A DNA stretch of 64,000 nt from contig JBAXNN010000011.1 in NCBI GenBank assembly GCA_037133755.1, forward strand, positions 1-64,000, read 5' to 3'. Position numbers and translations under genes: made by a program. The notes under the pieces were generated by a model. That model was given only the letters and a program-made list of their open reading frames with translations. It was not told the origin of the DNA and searched no databases. Every line of letters begins with the position of its first letter. Positions within the stretch are counted from its first letter, which is position 1. Of this stretch, positions 26,866 through 34,052 are shown piece after piece. This DNA comes from F1-60-MAGs149 sp037133755 (GTDB lineage Bacteria; Actinomycetota; Thermoleophilia; Gaiellales; F1-60-MAGs149).

Positions 26866-27192
26866 ATGAGCGCTGACAACGACACCCTCGTCAATCCGAT
26901 GACGCAGCTCGAGTACGCCGAGCTCAAGCTCGAGGATCGCGATTCGGGCACGCAGTCGGCCTCCGCACTCCTGTCGGGCCTGGCCTGCGGTCTTGGTGTT
27001 GCCGCGCTGTGGTTCGCACCGATGATCATCGGGTTCGTGGCCATCGGCTGTGCGATCCTCGGACTCTCGATTTCGGGGACGCGTGATCGCATCGGGAAGA
27101 TCGGCCTGATCATCGCTGTCATGGGTTGGCTGATCGGTTCGATCATCGGCATCTTCGTCGGCCACTCCGTCATCTCGCTCAACCTCTCGTAG
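26866..27192 (+). CDS. Small membrane protein of unknown function
   Basis: 108 residues. The first ~35 are polar (possible cytoplasmic tail), followed by two or three hydrophobic segments rich in Gly/Ile (about 33-70 and 78-105; GLACGLGVAALWFAPMIIGF, then KIGLIIAVMGWLIGSIIGIF). It resembles generic DUF4190-like small membrane proteins. A good SD is present 10 nt upstream. It is divergent from ctaC and 13 bp upstream of the enolase-superfamily gene. Confidence 0.75.
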   Translation: MSADNDTLVNPMTQLEYAELKLEDRDSGTQSASALLSGLACGLGVAALWFAPMIIGFVAIGCAILGLSISGTRDRIGKIGLIIAVMGWLIGSIIGIFVGHSVISLNLS

Positions 27193-27205
27193 GACAGGGC
27201 ACGCG

Positions 27206-28228
27206 GTGGCTCATCTGCCGCGTGCGCTCGCGGAGCTCGTGGTGCGCGTGGACGACTGCGTGCTGGAGCCGCTGTCGTTCGCAACGCCCAACTTCGAACG
27301 CCTGACGACGATCGTCGCGCTCTCGGGCGACGGGCACACCGGTCGGGGTGAGGACGTCGCCTACGAACAGGAGACCCAGCTCGAGCACCGCGCGAGCGCG
27401 CCGTTCGCCCTCACGGGCACCGCCACGCTTGCGGAGTGGAGCGCCCGGCTCGATGACGTCGAGCTGTTTGCTGCCGAGCCGGGCAACCACGCCTCGCACG
27501 ACTACCGTCGTTGGGCCTATGAGTCGGCCCTGCTCGACCTCGGTCTGCGTCAGGCGGGCACGACGCTCGGCGCCTTGCTCGATCGTACGCCGGCTCCTGT
27601 CCGCTTCTGCGTGTCGTCCGGACTCGGACCCGCTGCCTGGCTCGCCGTGGATCCCACGTTGGAGTTCAAACTCGACGCGGGGGAGGGCTGGACCGCCGAG
27701 CACATTGCCGATCTCGAGCGCCTCGATCGCGTGCGCGTCGTCGACATCAAGGCGCAGTACGGCGATGCGTGGGGTCTGTCACCCGCCGCCGCACAGCAGC
27801 AGCTCGAGCTCGTCATCGCCGGCATGCCGGACGTGGTCATCGAGGATCCGCCGGTCAACGACCAGGCGCTCGCGACCCTCGCGGGTCAGCTCGGGCGCGT
27901 CGCGTTCGATGCGCCGGTGCACTCCCTGGCCGACATCCTGCGGCTGCCGCAGACCGGCTGGATGAACATCAAGCCGTCGCGCTTCGGCACGATCGCGCGC
28001 CTGCTCGAGGCGATTGAGCACTGCGAGCAGCACGGCATCCAGCTGTACGGCGGCGGCCAGTTCGAGCTCGCCGTCGGGCGGCGTCAGATTCAGGAGCTCG
28101 CGGCGCTGTTCTATCCCGACGGCCCCAACGACGTCGCGCCAGGCGCGTACAACGCACTGACCGCCGAGCCCGGACTGCCGACCAGCCCGCTGAGCGGGTT
28201 TGGCCTCAGCGCCGGCTTCGGCGACTGA
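27206..28228 (+). CDS. Enolase-superfamily protein with atypical active site
   Basis: 340 residues from GTG. The muconate-lactonising/mandelate-racemase fold is suggested by an N-terminal capping domain (1-125) and a barrel with metal ligands D180 (VVDIKAQY), E213 (VIEDPP) and D235 (AFDAPV). On the second strand the usual K-x-K is K155-L-D157, so one general base is replaced by Asp. K256 (NIKPSR) on the sixth strand is kept. Substrate unknown; it is clearly divergent from the dgcA-type enzyme at 35102. Distant OSBS-like or dehydratase activity is possible. Confidence 0.75.
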   Translation: MAHLPRALAELVVRVDDCVLEPLSFATPNFERLTTIVALSGDGHTGRGEDVAYEQETQLEHRASAPFALTGTATLAEWSARLDDVELFAAEPGNHASHDYRRWAYESALLDLGLRQAGTTLGALLDRTPAPVRFCVSSGLGPAAWLAVDPTLEFKLDAGEGWTAEHIADLERLDRVRVVDIKAQYGDAWGLSPAAAQQQLELVIAGMPDVVIEDPPVNDQALATLAGQLGRVAFDAPVHSLADILRLPQTGWMNIKPSRFGTIARLLEAIEHCEQHGIQLYGGGQFELAVGRRQIQELAALFYPDGPNDVAPGAYNALTAEPGLPTSPLSGFGLSAGFGD

Positions 28229-28235
28229 GCGCAGC

Positions 28236-28418
28236 TCAGACCAGCAGCGCAATCACCACGAAGCCCACGGCGAAGAGCACGGCAGCGCCGACCGCGATCG
28301 TCAGGAGCGGGAGGGAGGTCGCGATCAGAATCGCACCGGCAATCGCGCCGACGGCGAGGGCAAGCACCATGGCGATCTCGAAGAGCGCCTTGCGGTCCTG
28401 AGCGACCTCGGTGTCCAC
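28236..28418 (-). CDS. Small membrane protein downstream of the TatA-like gene
   Basis: 60 residues: a 12-residue charged N-terminus, then two tightly packed hydrophobic helices (about 13-34, 37-60). It starts 3 bp after the stop of the TatA-like gene, so it is almost certainly cotranscribed. It is too short and featureless to assign. Confidence 0.65.
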   Translation of the reverse strand: MDTEVAQDRKALFEIAMVLALAVGAIAGAILIATSLPLLTIAVGAAVLFAVGFVVIALLV

Positions 28419-28421
28419 GGC

Positions 28422-29039
28422 CTACGCCTGGTCGGCGGGCGGTGCTGCGGGATCGGCGACCGGTGCCGCAGCGTCAGGTGCGGGCAGCGCGGCCTCTGCC
28501 GCAGCCTCGGGCGCGGGCTGGCCCTCGACGCCTTCCTTGAACGCGTTCGCGGTGTCACCGAGCATGTCGACGCGCGCCTTCGCAGCGTCACCGGCGCTCT
28601 TCGCGGCCTTGCCGAGCGTCGACTGCGGCTCGTGCTCATCGTTCGTGACGCCATCGCGAATGTCGCGAGCCGAATCGGTGACGGCGCGGGTGGCACGGCC
28701 GACAGCGGTCTGTGGCTCAGCACCACCGGCGGACGACTTCGCGTCGTCGGCCAGGCCGGCGACGCCATCGCGCGCCTCCTTGGCCGCCTCGAGCGCGCTG
28801 GTGCCGACGGCAGCCGCCTTCTCCTTGCCCGCGACCGTCGCCTGGTAGATCGCCGAGTCGGTGTTCGCCTCTTCCGCCATGCTCGCCTGCAGCTCCTGCG
28901 CGGCGCCCTTGATCCCGGTACCGGTGTCCTTGACGCGATCAGCGCCCTTGCGGAACAACTTCTTGCTGCCACCGACGCCGAAGATCAGAAACCCGATCAC
29001 GACGACGAGTGCGATATGCCACGGGGAAAGGCTGCCCAT
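28422..29039 (-). CDS. TatA-like membrane protein with long amphipathic repeat tail
   Basis: 205 residues. The first ~45 look like actinobacterial TatA: MGSLSPWHIALVVVIGFLIF, a glycine hinge, then an amphipathic helix with KKLFRKGADRVK. Ordinary TatA ends near residue 60-90. Here about 130 more Ala/Lys/Asp-rich residues follow, with a visible duplication (EPQTAVGRATRAVTDSARD versus EPQSTLGKAAKSAGDAAKAR), LEA-like in style, and a Pro/Ala-rich end. No tatC is nearby. It may be a specialised Tat subunit or only reuse the anchor. Confidence 0.75.
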   Translation of the reverse strand: MGSLSPWHIALVVVIGFLIFGVGGSKKLFRKGADRVKDTGTGIKGAAQELQASMAEEANTDSAIYQATVAGKEKAAAVGTSALEAAKEARDGVAGLADDAKSSAGGAEPQTAVGRATRAVTDSARDIRDGVTNDEHEPQSTLGKAAKSAGDAAKARVDMLGDTANAFKEGVEGQPAPEAAAEAALPAPDAAAPVADPAAPPADQA

Positions 29040-29142
29040 GCGCGCATCCTAGCGGTGACGGTGGCGGTCGTGATGCCCGACCCGCGTGCGGCGTGATCGA
29101 GCGTCCCATCGCTGACCTTTCACCCCGATTCTCCTACGCCTG

Positions 29143-29156
29143 ATAATCATGATTAT
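29143..29156. promoter_or_regulatory. AT-rich 14-bp palindrome, Fur-family operator candidate
   Basis: ATAATCATGATTAT is a perfect palindrome in otherwise G+C-rich DNA, within TGATAATCATGATTATGA. It resembles half-sites of Fur/Zur operators (GATAAT/ATTATC). It lies in the 217-bp gap between the TatA-like gene and the reductase at 29257, about 100 bp from each start. Nothing else is recognised in this gap. Confidence 0.4.
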
Positions 29157-29244
29157 GAGAAGTTACTGAGGGTGCTGCGGGTGCGCGCTGCACCGCGCTC
29201 GGTACCCAGGCGGTGAAACGCCCGTTCACGGCGCCCGGGCACGG

Positions 29245-29250
29245 TACGCT
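29245..29250 (+). promoter_or_regulatory. Probable leaderless -10 of the flavoprotein reductase
   Basis: TACGCT, 6 nt (TTGGGC) before ATG 29257. This spacing favours ATG 29257 over the in-frame TTG at 29251. Confidence 0.5.
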
Positions 29251-29256
29251 TTGGGC

Positions 29257-30681
29257 ATGCGCTTCGTGATCCTTGGTGGTGGTCCCTCTGGCTACGCCGC
29301 CGCCTCTGCCGCCGCAGCCCTTGGCGCCGAGGTCACGCTGATCGAGAACAACGGTCTTGGCGGGTCCTGCACCCTCACCGACGCGATTCCGTCCAAGACC
29401 CTGCTGTCCACGGCCACGGTGCTTGCGAGCATTGATCGCGCTGACCAGTGCGGCGTCGAGTTCGAACACGGCAAACCGCACGTCGACATGCTCCGCACGG
29501 TCGCGCACGCCCGTTGGGTCGCCACGCACCAGTCGCGCGGTATTCGTGATCGACTCGAAGAGACCACCGTCAAGGTGATCCACGGACATGGCACGATCGT
29601 CGAGCCTGGATTGGTTCGTGTCGACTGCGACGGCTATGCCACCGACGTGCCCTACGACAGCCTCCTGATCTCCACCGGCGCGAGCCCGTGGCTCCCAGAC
29701 TTCGCCGAGATTGACCACCACCGCGTGTTTACCACGCGCGAGGTACTCGATCAGCGCGAAGCGCCTGAGCACCTGATCGTCGTCGGCGCCGGCCCCACTG
29801 GGTGCGAGTTTGCGGAGTTCTTTGCGTCCTCCGGCAGCAAGATTACGTTGCTCTCGGCCCGGTCCCAGATCCTCCCGAACGAGGATGAGGACGTCGCGGA
29901 GATCATTCAGGAAGGTTTCCTGTCGCGCGGCATGGAAATCCAGATGTCCGCGCGCATCACGCACATCGATCTCGACGACGATCATGTCACCGTCAAGGCC
30001 GAGGACGGTCGCTTCTTCCGCGGTAGCCACGCCATCGTCTGCATGGGCCAGCGTGCCAACACGGCAGGACTCGGGCTGGACGTGGTCGGCGTCGATCTCG
30101 ACGAACGCGGTGCAATCGTGATCGATGACGACATGCGCACGACGGCGCCCAACGTCTACGCTGCCGGAGACGTCGCCGGCGGCAAGATGCTCGCCTCAAC
30201 CGGCGCCATGCAAGGGCGACACGCCGCACTCCACGCGTTCGGCGCCACGGAGGGCGCGCTCAGCCTCACCAACGTGGCCTGGACGGTCTTCACCCGACCT
30301 GAGGTGGCGAGCGTCGGCCTTTCCTTCATGAACGCCGCACGTATCGGTCGCGAAGTGGACGTCACCAAGCACTATCTCAACGCCAATCCGCGCGGTGTCA
30401 TCTCCGGCTGGAATGTCGGCATGATCAAGCTGATCACAGACCCCGAGACGGGCGTACTGCTCGGCGGGTCGATCGTCGGGTATCGGGCGTGCGAGATGAT
30501 CGCGACGATTGCGCTCGCCGTGAACGAAGGTCTGACCGTCGAGTCGTTGGCGAACACGGGGGTCGTCACGCCGTCGATGTCGGAGTCGCTGCAACGCGCC
30601 GCGGAACGCGCGATGAACCGACGCATGGCACGGTCTGGTACCGGCGTCGCGGTTCCGAAGACGCAGCCGCTCGGCGCCTAA
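29257..30681 (+). CDS. Lipoamide-dehydrogenase-like flavoprotein without redox disulfide (LpdA/quinone-reductase type)
   Basis: 474 residues, pyridine-nucleotide-disulfide-oxidoreductase fold. The FAD site is GGGPSGYAAA (7-16), the NAD(P) site VVGAGPTGCEFAEFF, and FAD site two YAAGDVAGG. The CxxxxC disulfide of lipoamide dehydrogenases is broken: C38 is present but the second cysteine is A43 (GSCTLTDAIPSK). The C-terminal His-Glu pair is missing (TPSMSESL in its place). It therefore cannot be an ordinary E3 subunit. It fits the LpdA-like NAD(P)H:quinone/dye reductases of actinobacteria. Cytoplasmic, single gene. Confidence 0.88.
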   Translation: MRFVILGGGPSGYAAASAAAALGAEVTLIENNGLGGSCTLTDAIPSKTLLSTATVLASIDRADQCGVEFEHGKPHVDMLRTVAHARWVATHQSRGIRDRLEETTVKVIHGHGTIVEPGLVRVDCDGYATDVPYDSLLISTGASPWLPDFAEIDHHRVFTTREVLDQREAPEHLIVVGAGPTGCEFAEFFASSGSKITLLSARSQILPNEDEDVAEIIQEGFLSRGMEIQMSARITHIDLDDDHVTVKAEDGRFFRGSHAIVCMGQRANTAGLGLDVVGVDLDERGAIVIDDDMRTTAPNVYAAGDVAGGKMLASTGAMQGRHAALHAFGATEGALSLTNVAWTVFTRPEVASVGLSFMNAARIGREVDVTKHYLNANPRGVISGWNVGMIKLITDPETGVLLGGSIVGYRACEMIATIALAVNEGLTVESLANTGVVTPSMSESLQRAAERAMNRRMARSGTGVAVPKTQPLGA

Positions 30682-32543
30682 CCCGTCGTCGTTGCCGCGG
30701 GATCCGCGGTCGTCGTGGTGTCGGCCGGCGCAGCGCCGCCTCCCCCACCTCCCGGTACGCGCGGGCCCATCAGGATCACGGCGTTCTCCGGGAAGTAGCG
30801 CCAGTGCCACGTCTCCTTCGACAGCAGCTTGCCGTCCTTGAAGACCTTGCGGCCGTACTTGATGTGGAAGCCATCGGATCCCTTGGACTGCTGCACCTTG
30901 ACCTCGCCCGGCGGCAGCGACGGATCCTTGACGCGGATCGTCTTTGCCTTCGAGTACGAGTAGGGCTTCCCCATCCACGACGTGACCTTGCGGCCGAGCG
31001 GATTGGAGAGCATCTTGACCGTGATCCCCGAGTCATCCGTGTGCGTGAGGATCACGATCGGCGCGTCCCAGTTGTTTTCGAAGATCAGCTCGGGGCCACC
31101 CCATGACACCGTCGCCTCGCGGCCGGTTGGGTAGCGTGAGATCCAGAACGAGTGCGGCGTGTGGTCGATCAGTTTGAGACCCGAGAAGAACGCGGCGTTG
31201 TAGGTCGTCGTTGCGATCTGCGAGACGCCGCCGCCGACCGAATCCTTGAGGACGTTGCCCTCACCGATCATCGGCGCCGTCACGAAGCCCCGCGCCTCAG
31301 TGCGCTCCCCGATTGCCTTGTTGAGCGAGAAGGTCGCGTGGGCCGGCAGGATGTACTGATCGAGGATCTCTGCGCCCCGCTTGATGTTGCTGACGCGCGC
31401 GCCGCCGCTGTACGGCGTGAAGAATTCCCCGACGACCTCGGTGACGCCCATCTTCTGCGCCTTCTCGGAGGTCAGCGCCGGGCGCCGGACACCGATCGTG
31501 ATCGGCGTGATGCGCTGGGCGGGGTCCTTCTGCCAGGCAGCCACAAGGGCGTCGACATCCACTCCGCGACCATCGGTGCTGCCGATGATGCGGGCCTTGC
31601 CCGCGGCGTTGGTGGTGAACGTCGCGTTCTTCGGGGCCTTCTCGCGCTTGTGGAAGACCCCACTGAAGTAGTTGCGCAGCGTGCCCCGCGAGACGTCGAA
31701 ACTGATCTCGCCATTCCCCGTGGTGAACTGGACGGCCTTCAGAGCAACCGAACGCGGCACACGACGCGGATCGCTATTGAGCGTGACGATGTGCGGCGAC
31801 TTGACGAACGTCCGCGCGACGACGGCGGCCTGCTCGGCCTCGTCCGTGGTAACCGCCGGATGCGTCACGACAATCGGCACCGTGATCGTGGGCCCGGCCG
31901 TGCCGATCGAGCGGAAGGCCTTCTGGAGCTCGCCGACGCTGGCGCGCTTGCCGTCGACCGCGCGCTTGACCGGAAAACTGCCCTTGGCATCCTTGATGAC
32001 CGATGCGTTGCGCGGCGCGACCGTGGTCGCCTGACGCAACGGCAGCAGTGCCTGCGACAGCTCGCGCGGGTTGTAGAGGTACGTCAACGGGATGTCGCGC
32101 ACGCTACCGAGCCCCAGCCGTCCTTGCAGCCTCTCGAGGAACGTCGAATCGTCCTGCGCAGCCTTGACCGCCACCTGCGCGTTCGGGCGCAGATTGATGG
32201 CAGCGGGATCGATGCCGAAGCGATTTCCCCCCGACACGAGCTCGACACCGCGATCCACGAGCTCTGCACCGTGGACGCGCACCTTGGCCTTGGCTTCGGC
32301 TGCCGTCAGGTCTCCCACGTCGACGCCGTCGATCGTGGTGCCGATGGGGATCGTGCCGCCCGTGTCTCGCCCGAGGTACAGCGCTCCTCCGACCACGACG
32401 CCAAGCAGCACGAGCACGACGAGCACGATCACCAACGGAAAGCGACGCCGCCGTTTCCGCGGCGCCGACCGCTTTGCACCGAGGCTGTCCTCGACGGGTT
32501 CCTCGAAGCGGTAGACCCGCATCCGCTCAGGGGGAGTGCTCAC
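30678..32543 (-). CDS. VanW-family cell-wall protein with PG-binding repeats
   Basis: 621 residues from GTG. Polybasic cytoplasmic N-terminus (APRKRRRRF), one membrane helix (about 35-57), then an extracellular region with two PG_binding_4-type repeats (about 60-370). The VanW domain follows (about 370-500; TPYSGGARVSNIKRGAEIL, GGGVSQIATTTYNAAFFSG). A G5-like segment and a Gly/Thr-rich low-complexity tail end the protein. The family is surface-attached; the molecular role of VanW is unsettled. It is convergent with the reductase gene (4-bp overlap). Confidence 0.88.
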   Translation of the reverse strand: MSTPPERMRVYRFEEPVEDSLGAKRSAPRKRRRRFPLVIVLVVLVLLGVVVGGALYLGRDTGGTIPIGTTIDGVDVGDLTAAEAKAKVRVHGAELVDRGVELVSGGNRFGIDPAAINLRPNAQVAVKAAQDDSTFLERLQGRLGLGSVRDIPLTYLYNPRELSQALLPLRQATTVAPRNASVIKDAKGSFPVKRAVDGKRASVGELQKAFRSIGTAGPTITVPIVVTHPAVTTDEAEQAAVVARTFVKSPHIVTLNSDPRRVPRSVALKAVQFTTGNGEISFDVSRGTLRNYFSGVFHKREKAPKNATFTTNAAGKARIIGSTDGRGVDVDALVAAWQKDPAQRITPITIGVRRPALTSEKAQKMGVTEVVGEFFTPYSGGARVSNIKRGAEILDQYILPAHATFSLNKAIGERTEARGFVTAPMIGEGNVLKDSVGGGVSQIATTTYNAAFFSGLKLIDHTPHSFWISRYPTGREATVSWGGPELIFENNWDAPIVILTHTDDSGITVKMLSNPLGRKVTSWMGKPYSYSKAKTIRVKDPSLPPGEVKVQQSKGSDGFHIKYGRKVFKDGKLLSKETWHWRYFPENAVILMGPRVPGGGGGGAAPADTTTTADPAATTTG

Positions 32544-32550
32544 AGGTCGC

Positions 32551-32556
32551 AGTCTA
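32551..32556 (-). promoter_or_regulatory. Probable leaderless -10 of the VanW gene
   Basis: TAGACT on the minus strand, 7 nt before GTG 32543. Confidence 0.45.
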
Positions 32557-32610
32557 CGTCCCGCTGTCGCGGCACAGTCGCGCTCGGCTGATCCCCCACC
32601 CCCGCGGTAC

Positions 32611-33567
32611 CTAGGCGCTAAGCGCCAGGTACTCGCGGAGCTCGGGGTTCGCCTTGGCGAGCGCGCTCAGGGCACGGCCCTCGACCTGGCGTACGCGCTC
32701 CCGCGTGCAGCCCAGCTCGGAGCTGACCTGATCGAGCGTGCGGGTGCCATTACCGTCGAGGCCGTAGCGGAGCTCGACGACCTGGCGCTCCTGCTCGTGC
32801 AGCTGATCAAGCGCGTGCTGGAGATCGGTCGTGAAGCTGCCGCCGGTGACGGCCTCATCGGGGCGCACCGCATTCGGATCCTCGACGAGGTCTGCGATAT
32901 CCGAGTCACCGTCGCCGACGCTGACGTCGAGCGACACCGGGTCCTCGACGATGTCGAGCAACGCCGTCACCTTCTTGAGGCCGAGACCCGTCGCCGCGGC
33001 GAGCTCCTCCGGCGTGGCGGGACGATCGAGCTCCTGACGGAGGCGACGCTCGGCCTTGCGGACGCGCTTGAGGTTATCGACGACGTGGACAGGAAGGCGA
33101 ATCGTGCGGCCCTGGTCGGCGATCGCACGGCTGATGGCCTGCTTGATCCACCACGTGGCGTACGTCGACAGCTTGAAGCCCTTCGTGTGATCGAACTTCT
33201 CGACGGCGCGCATGAGGCCGACGTTGCCCTCCTGGATCAGGTCGAGCAGCGGCACACCCGAGGCGGCGCTGTACGGGCGGGCGATCGACATCACGAGACG
33301 CAGGTTGCGCTCGACGAGCTCCTGCTTGGCACGCATGTCGCCGGCGTCCTTGCGACGGGCGAGCGCGGCCTCCTCACCGGCCGTCAGCAGACGACCATCG
33401 CCAATCTGGCGGACGTAGGTGAAGAGCAGATCGACCTCGGGCGTCTCATCGAACGAGTCGTCGATCTTCTCGACGGCTGCCGGCGCGTCGAAGACGGCGT
33501 CGGGCTCGACGAGCGTGAGCTTGCGTGTGGGGCGGGTGACGGTCTTGGGCTCTGCTGTGGCAGTCAT
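32611..33567 (-). CDS. RNA polymerase sigma-70 factor, primary (RpoD) type
   Basis: 318 residues from ATG 33567. It has a short N-terminal acidic region but no long region 1.1. Region 1.2 is DLLFTYVRQIGDGRLLTAGEE, region 2 ERNLRLVMSIARPY...LIQEGNVGLMRAVEKFD with KLSTYATWWIKQAISRAI, and regions 3 and 4 end in GCTRERVRQVEGRALS. This is group 1/2 sigma; whether it is the essential housekeeping factor or an RpoD-like alternative cannot be decided here. The 155-bp gap upstream (33568-33722) contains GTTGGCG/CGCCAAC inverted segments and no ORF. Confidence 0.93.
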   Translation of the reverse strand: MTATAEPKTVTRPTRKLTLVEPDAVFDAPAAVEKIDDSFDETPEVDLLFTYVRQIGDGRLLTAGEEAALARRKDAGDMRAKQELVERNLRLVMSIARPYSAASGVPLLDLIQEGNVGLMRAVEKFDHTKGFKLSTYATWWIKQAISRAIADQGRTIRLPVHVVDNLKRVRKAERRLRQELDRPATPEELAAATGLGLKKVTALLDIVEDPVSLDVSVGDGDSDIADLVEDPNAVRPDEAVTGGSFTTDLQHALDQLHEQERQVVELRYGLDGNGTRTLDQVSSELGCTRERVRQVEGRALSALAKANPELREYLALSA

Positions 33568-33722
33568 GATGCTTGGAGGATTCCCTGCCCCCGCCGCTAC
33601 CGCTACCCCTCGTCGGGAATCCTGCCGGAGTCCTAACGAATTGCCCATATTCGTTGGCGCAAACGTTGACGGCGTGAACACAACGCCAACATTCGTGCGA
33701 GCCCGCTGCACACCCACGTTCC

Positions 33723-33992
33723 TCAGGAAGCGGGCAGCAGCAGCGTCTGTCCGGCCTGAATCGTGGAGCTCGAAAGATGATTCAGCTCCTCGATCCTCCC
33801 CACCATGTCGCGCGGATCGCCGGCGCTGGTGTGCTCGGCGATGTTCCACAGCGAGTCGCCCGGTTGGACGATGTAGGTCTGCGGCTCCTGGCCGCCTTGG
33901 CTGTCTGGGGCAGCTCGGAGGCCGACGACCAGGACGAGGGACAGAATGGCGAGCAGCAGGCCCACCGAGCGGAGTATTCGGATGTCGAACAT
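33723..33992 (-). CDS. SOS-controlled LysM membrane protein (YneA-like)
   Basis: 89 residues: one membrane helix (about 7-27), a short linker and a single LysM peptidoglycan-binding domain (about 39-87; QTYIVQPGDSLWNIAEHT to IQAGQTLLLPA). This is the size and layout of Bacillus YneA, an SOS-induced division inhibitor; the mycobacterial counterpart also carries LysM. Two perfect SOS boxes lie at the promoter, one across the ATG. No lexA is adjacent in the window. The division-inhibitor role is inferred from architecture plus regulation, not proven by sequence. Confidence 0.85.
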   Translation of the reverse strand: MFDIRILRSVGLLLAILSLVLVVGLRAAPDSQGGQEPQTYIVQPGDSLWNIAEHTSAGDPRDMVGRIEELNHLSSSTIQAGQTLLLPAS

Positions 33993-33998
33993 ATGTTC
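33987..33998. promoter_or_regulatory. SOS (LexA) box 1, overlapping the LysM gene start codon
   Basis: GAACATATGTTC, flanked by C and G, exactly matches the Gram-positive GAAC-N4-GTTC operator. The initiator ATG (33992-33990) lies inside it, so LexA here would block at or just after the transcription start. Confidence 0.85.
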
Positions 33999-34001
33999 GG
34001 T

Positions 34002-34030
34002 ACGTTAGACCGAACACGTGTTCGCGTCAA
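34002..34030 (-). promoter_or_regulatory. Promoter of the LysM gene
   Basis: -35 TTGACG (34030-34025), a 17-nt spacer and -10 TAACGT (34007-34002). The -10 ends 9 nt before the ATG at 33992, so the transcript has almost no leader. The spacer is occupied by SOS box 2. Confidence 0.7.
34012..34023. promoter_or_regulatory. SOS (LexA) box 2, in the promoter spacer
   Basis: GAACACGTGTTC, again a perfect palindrome, lying between the -35 and -10 elements. Its centre is 25 bp from that of box 1. Confidence 0.85.
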
Positions 34031-34052
34031 GCGAATCGGCGTAACGATTACG

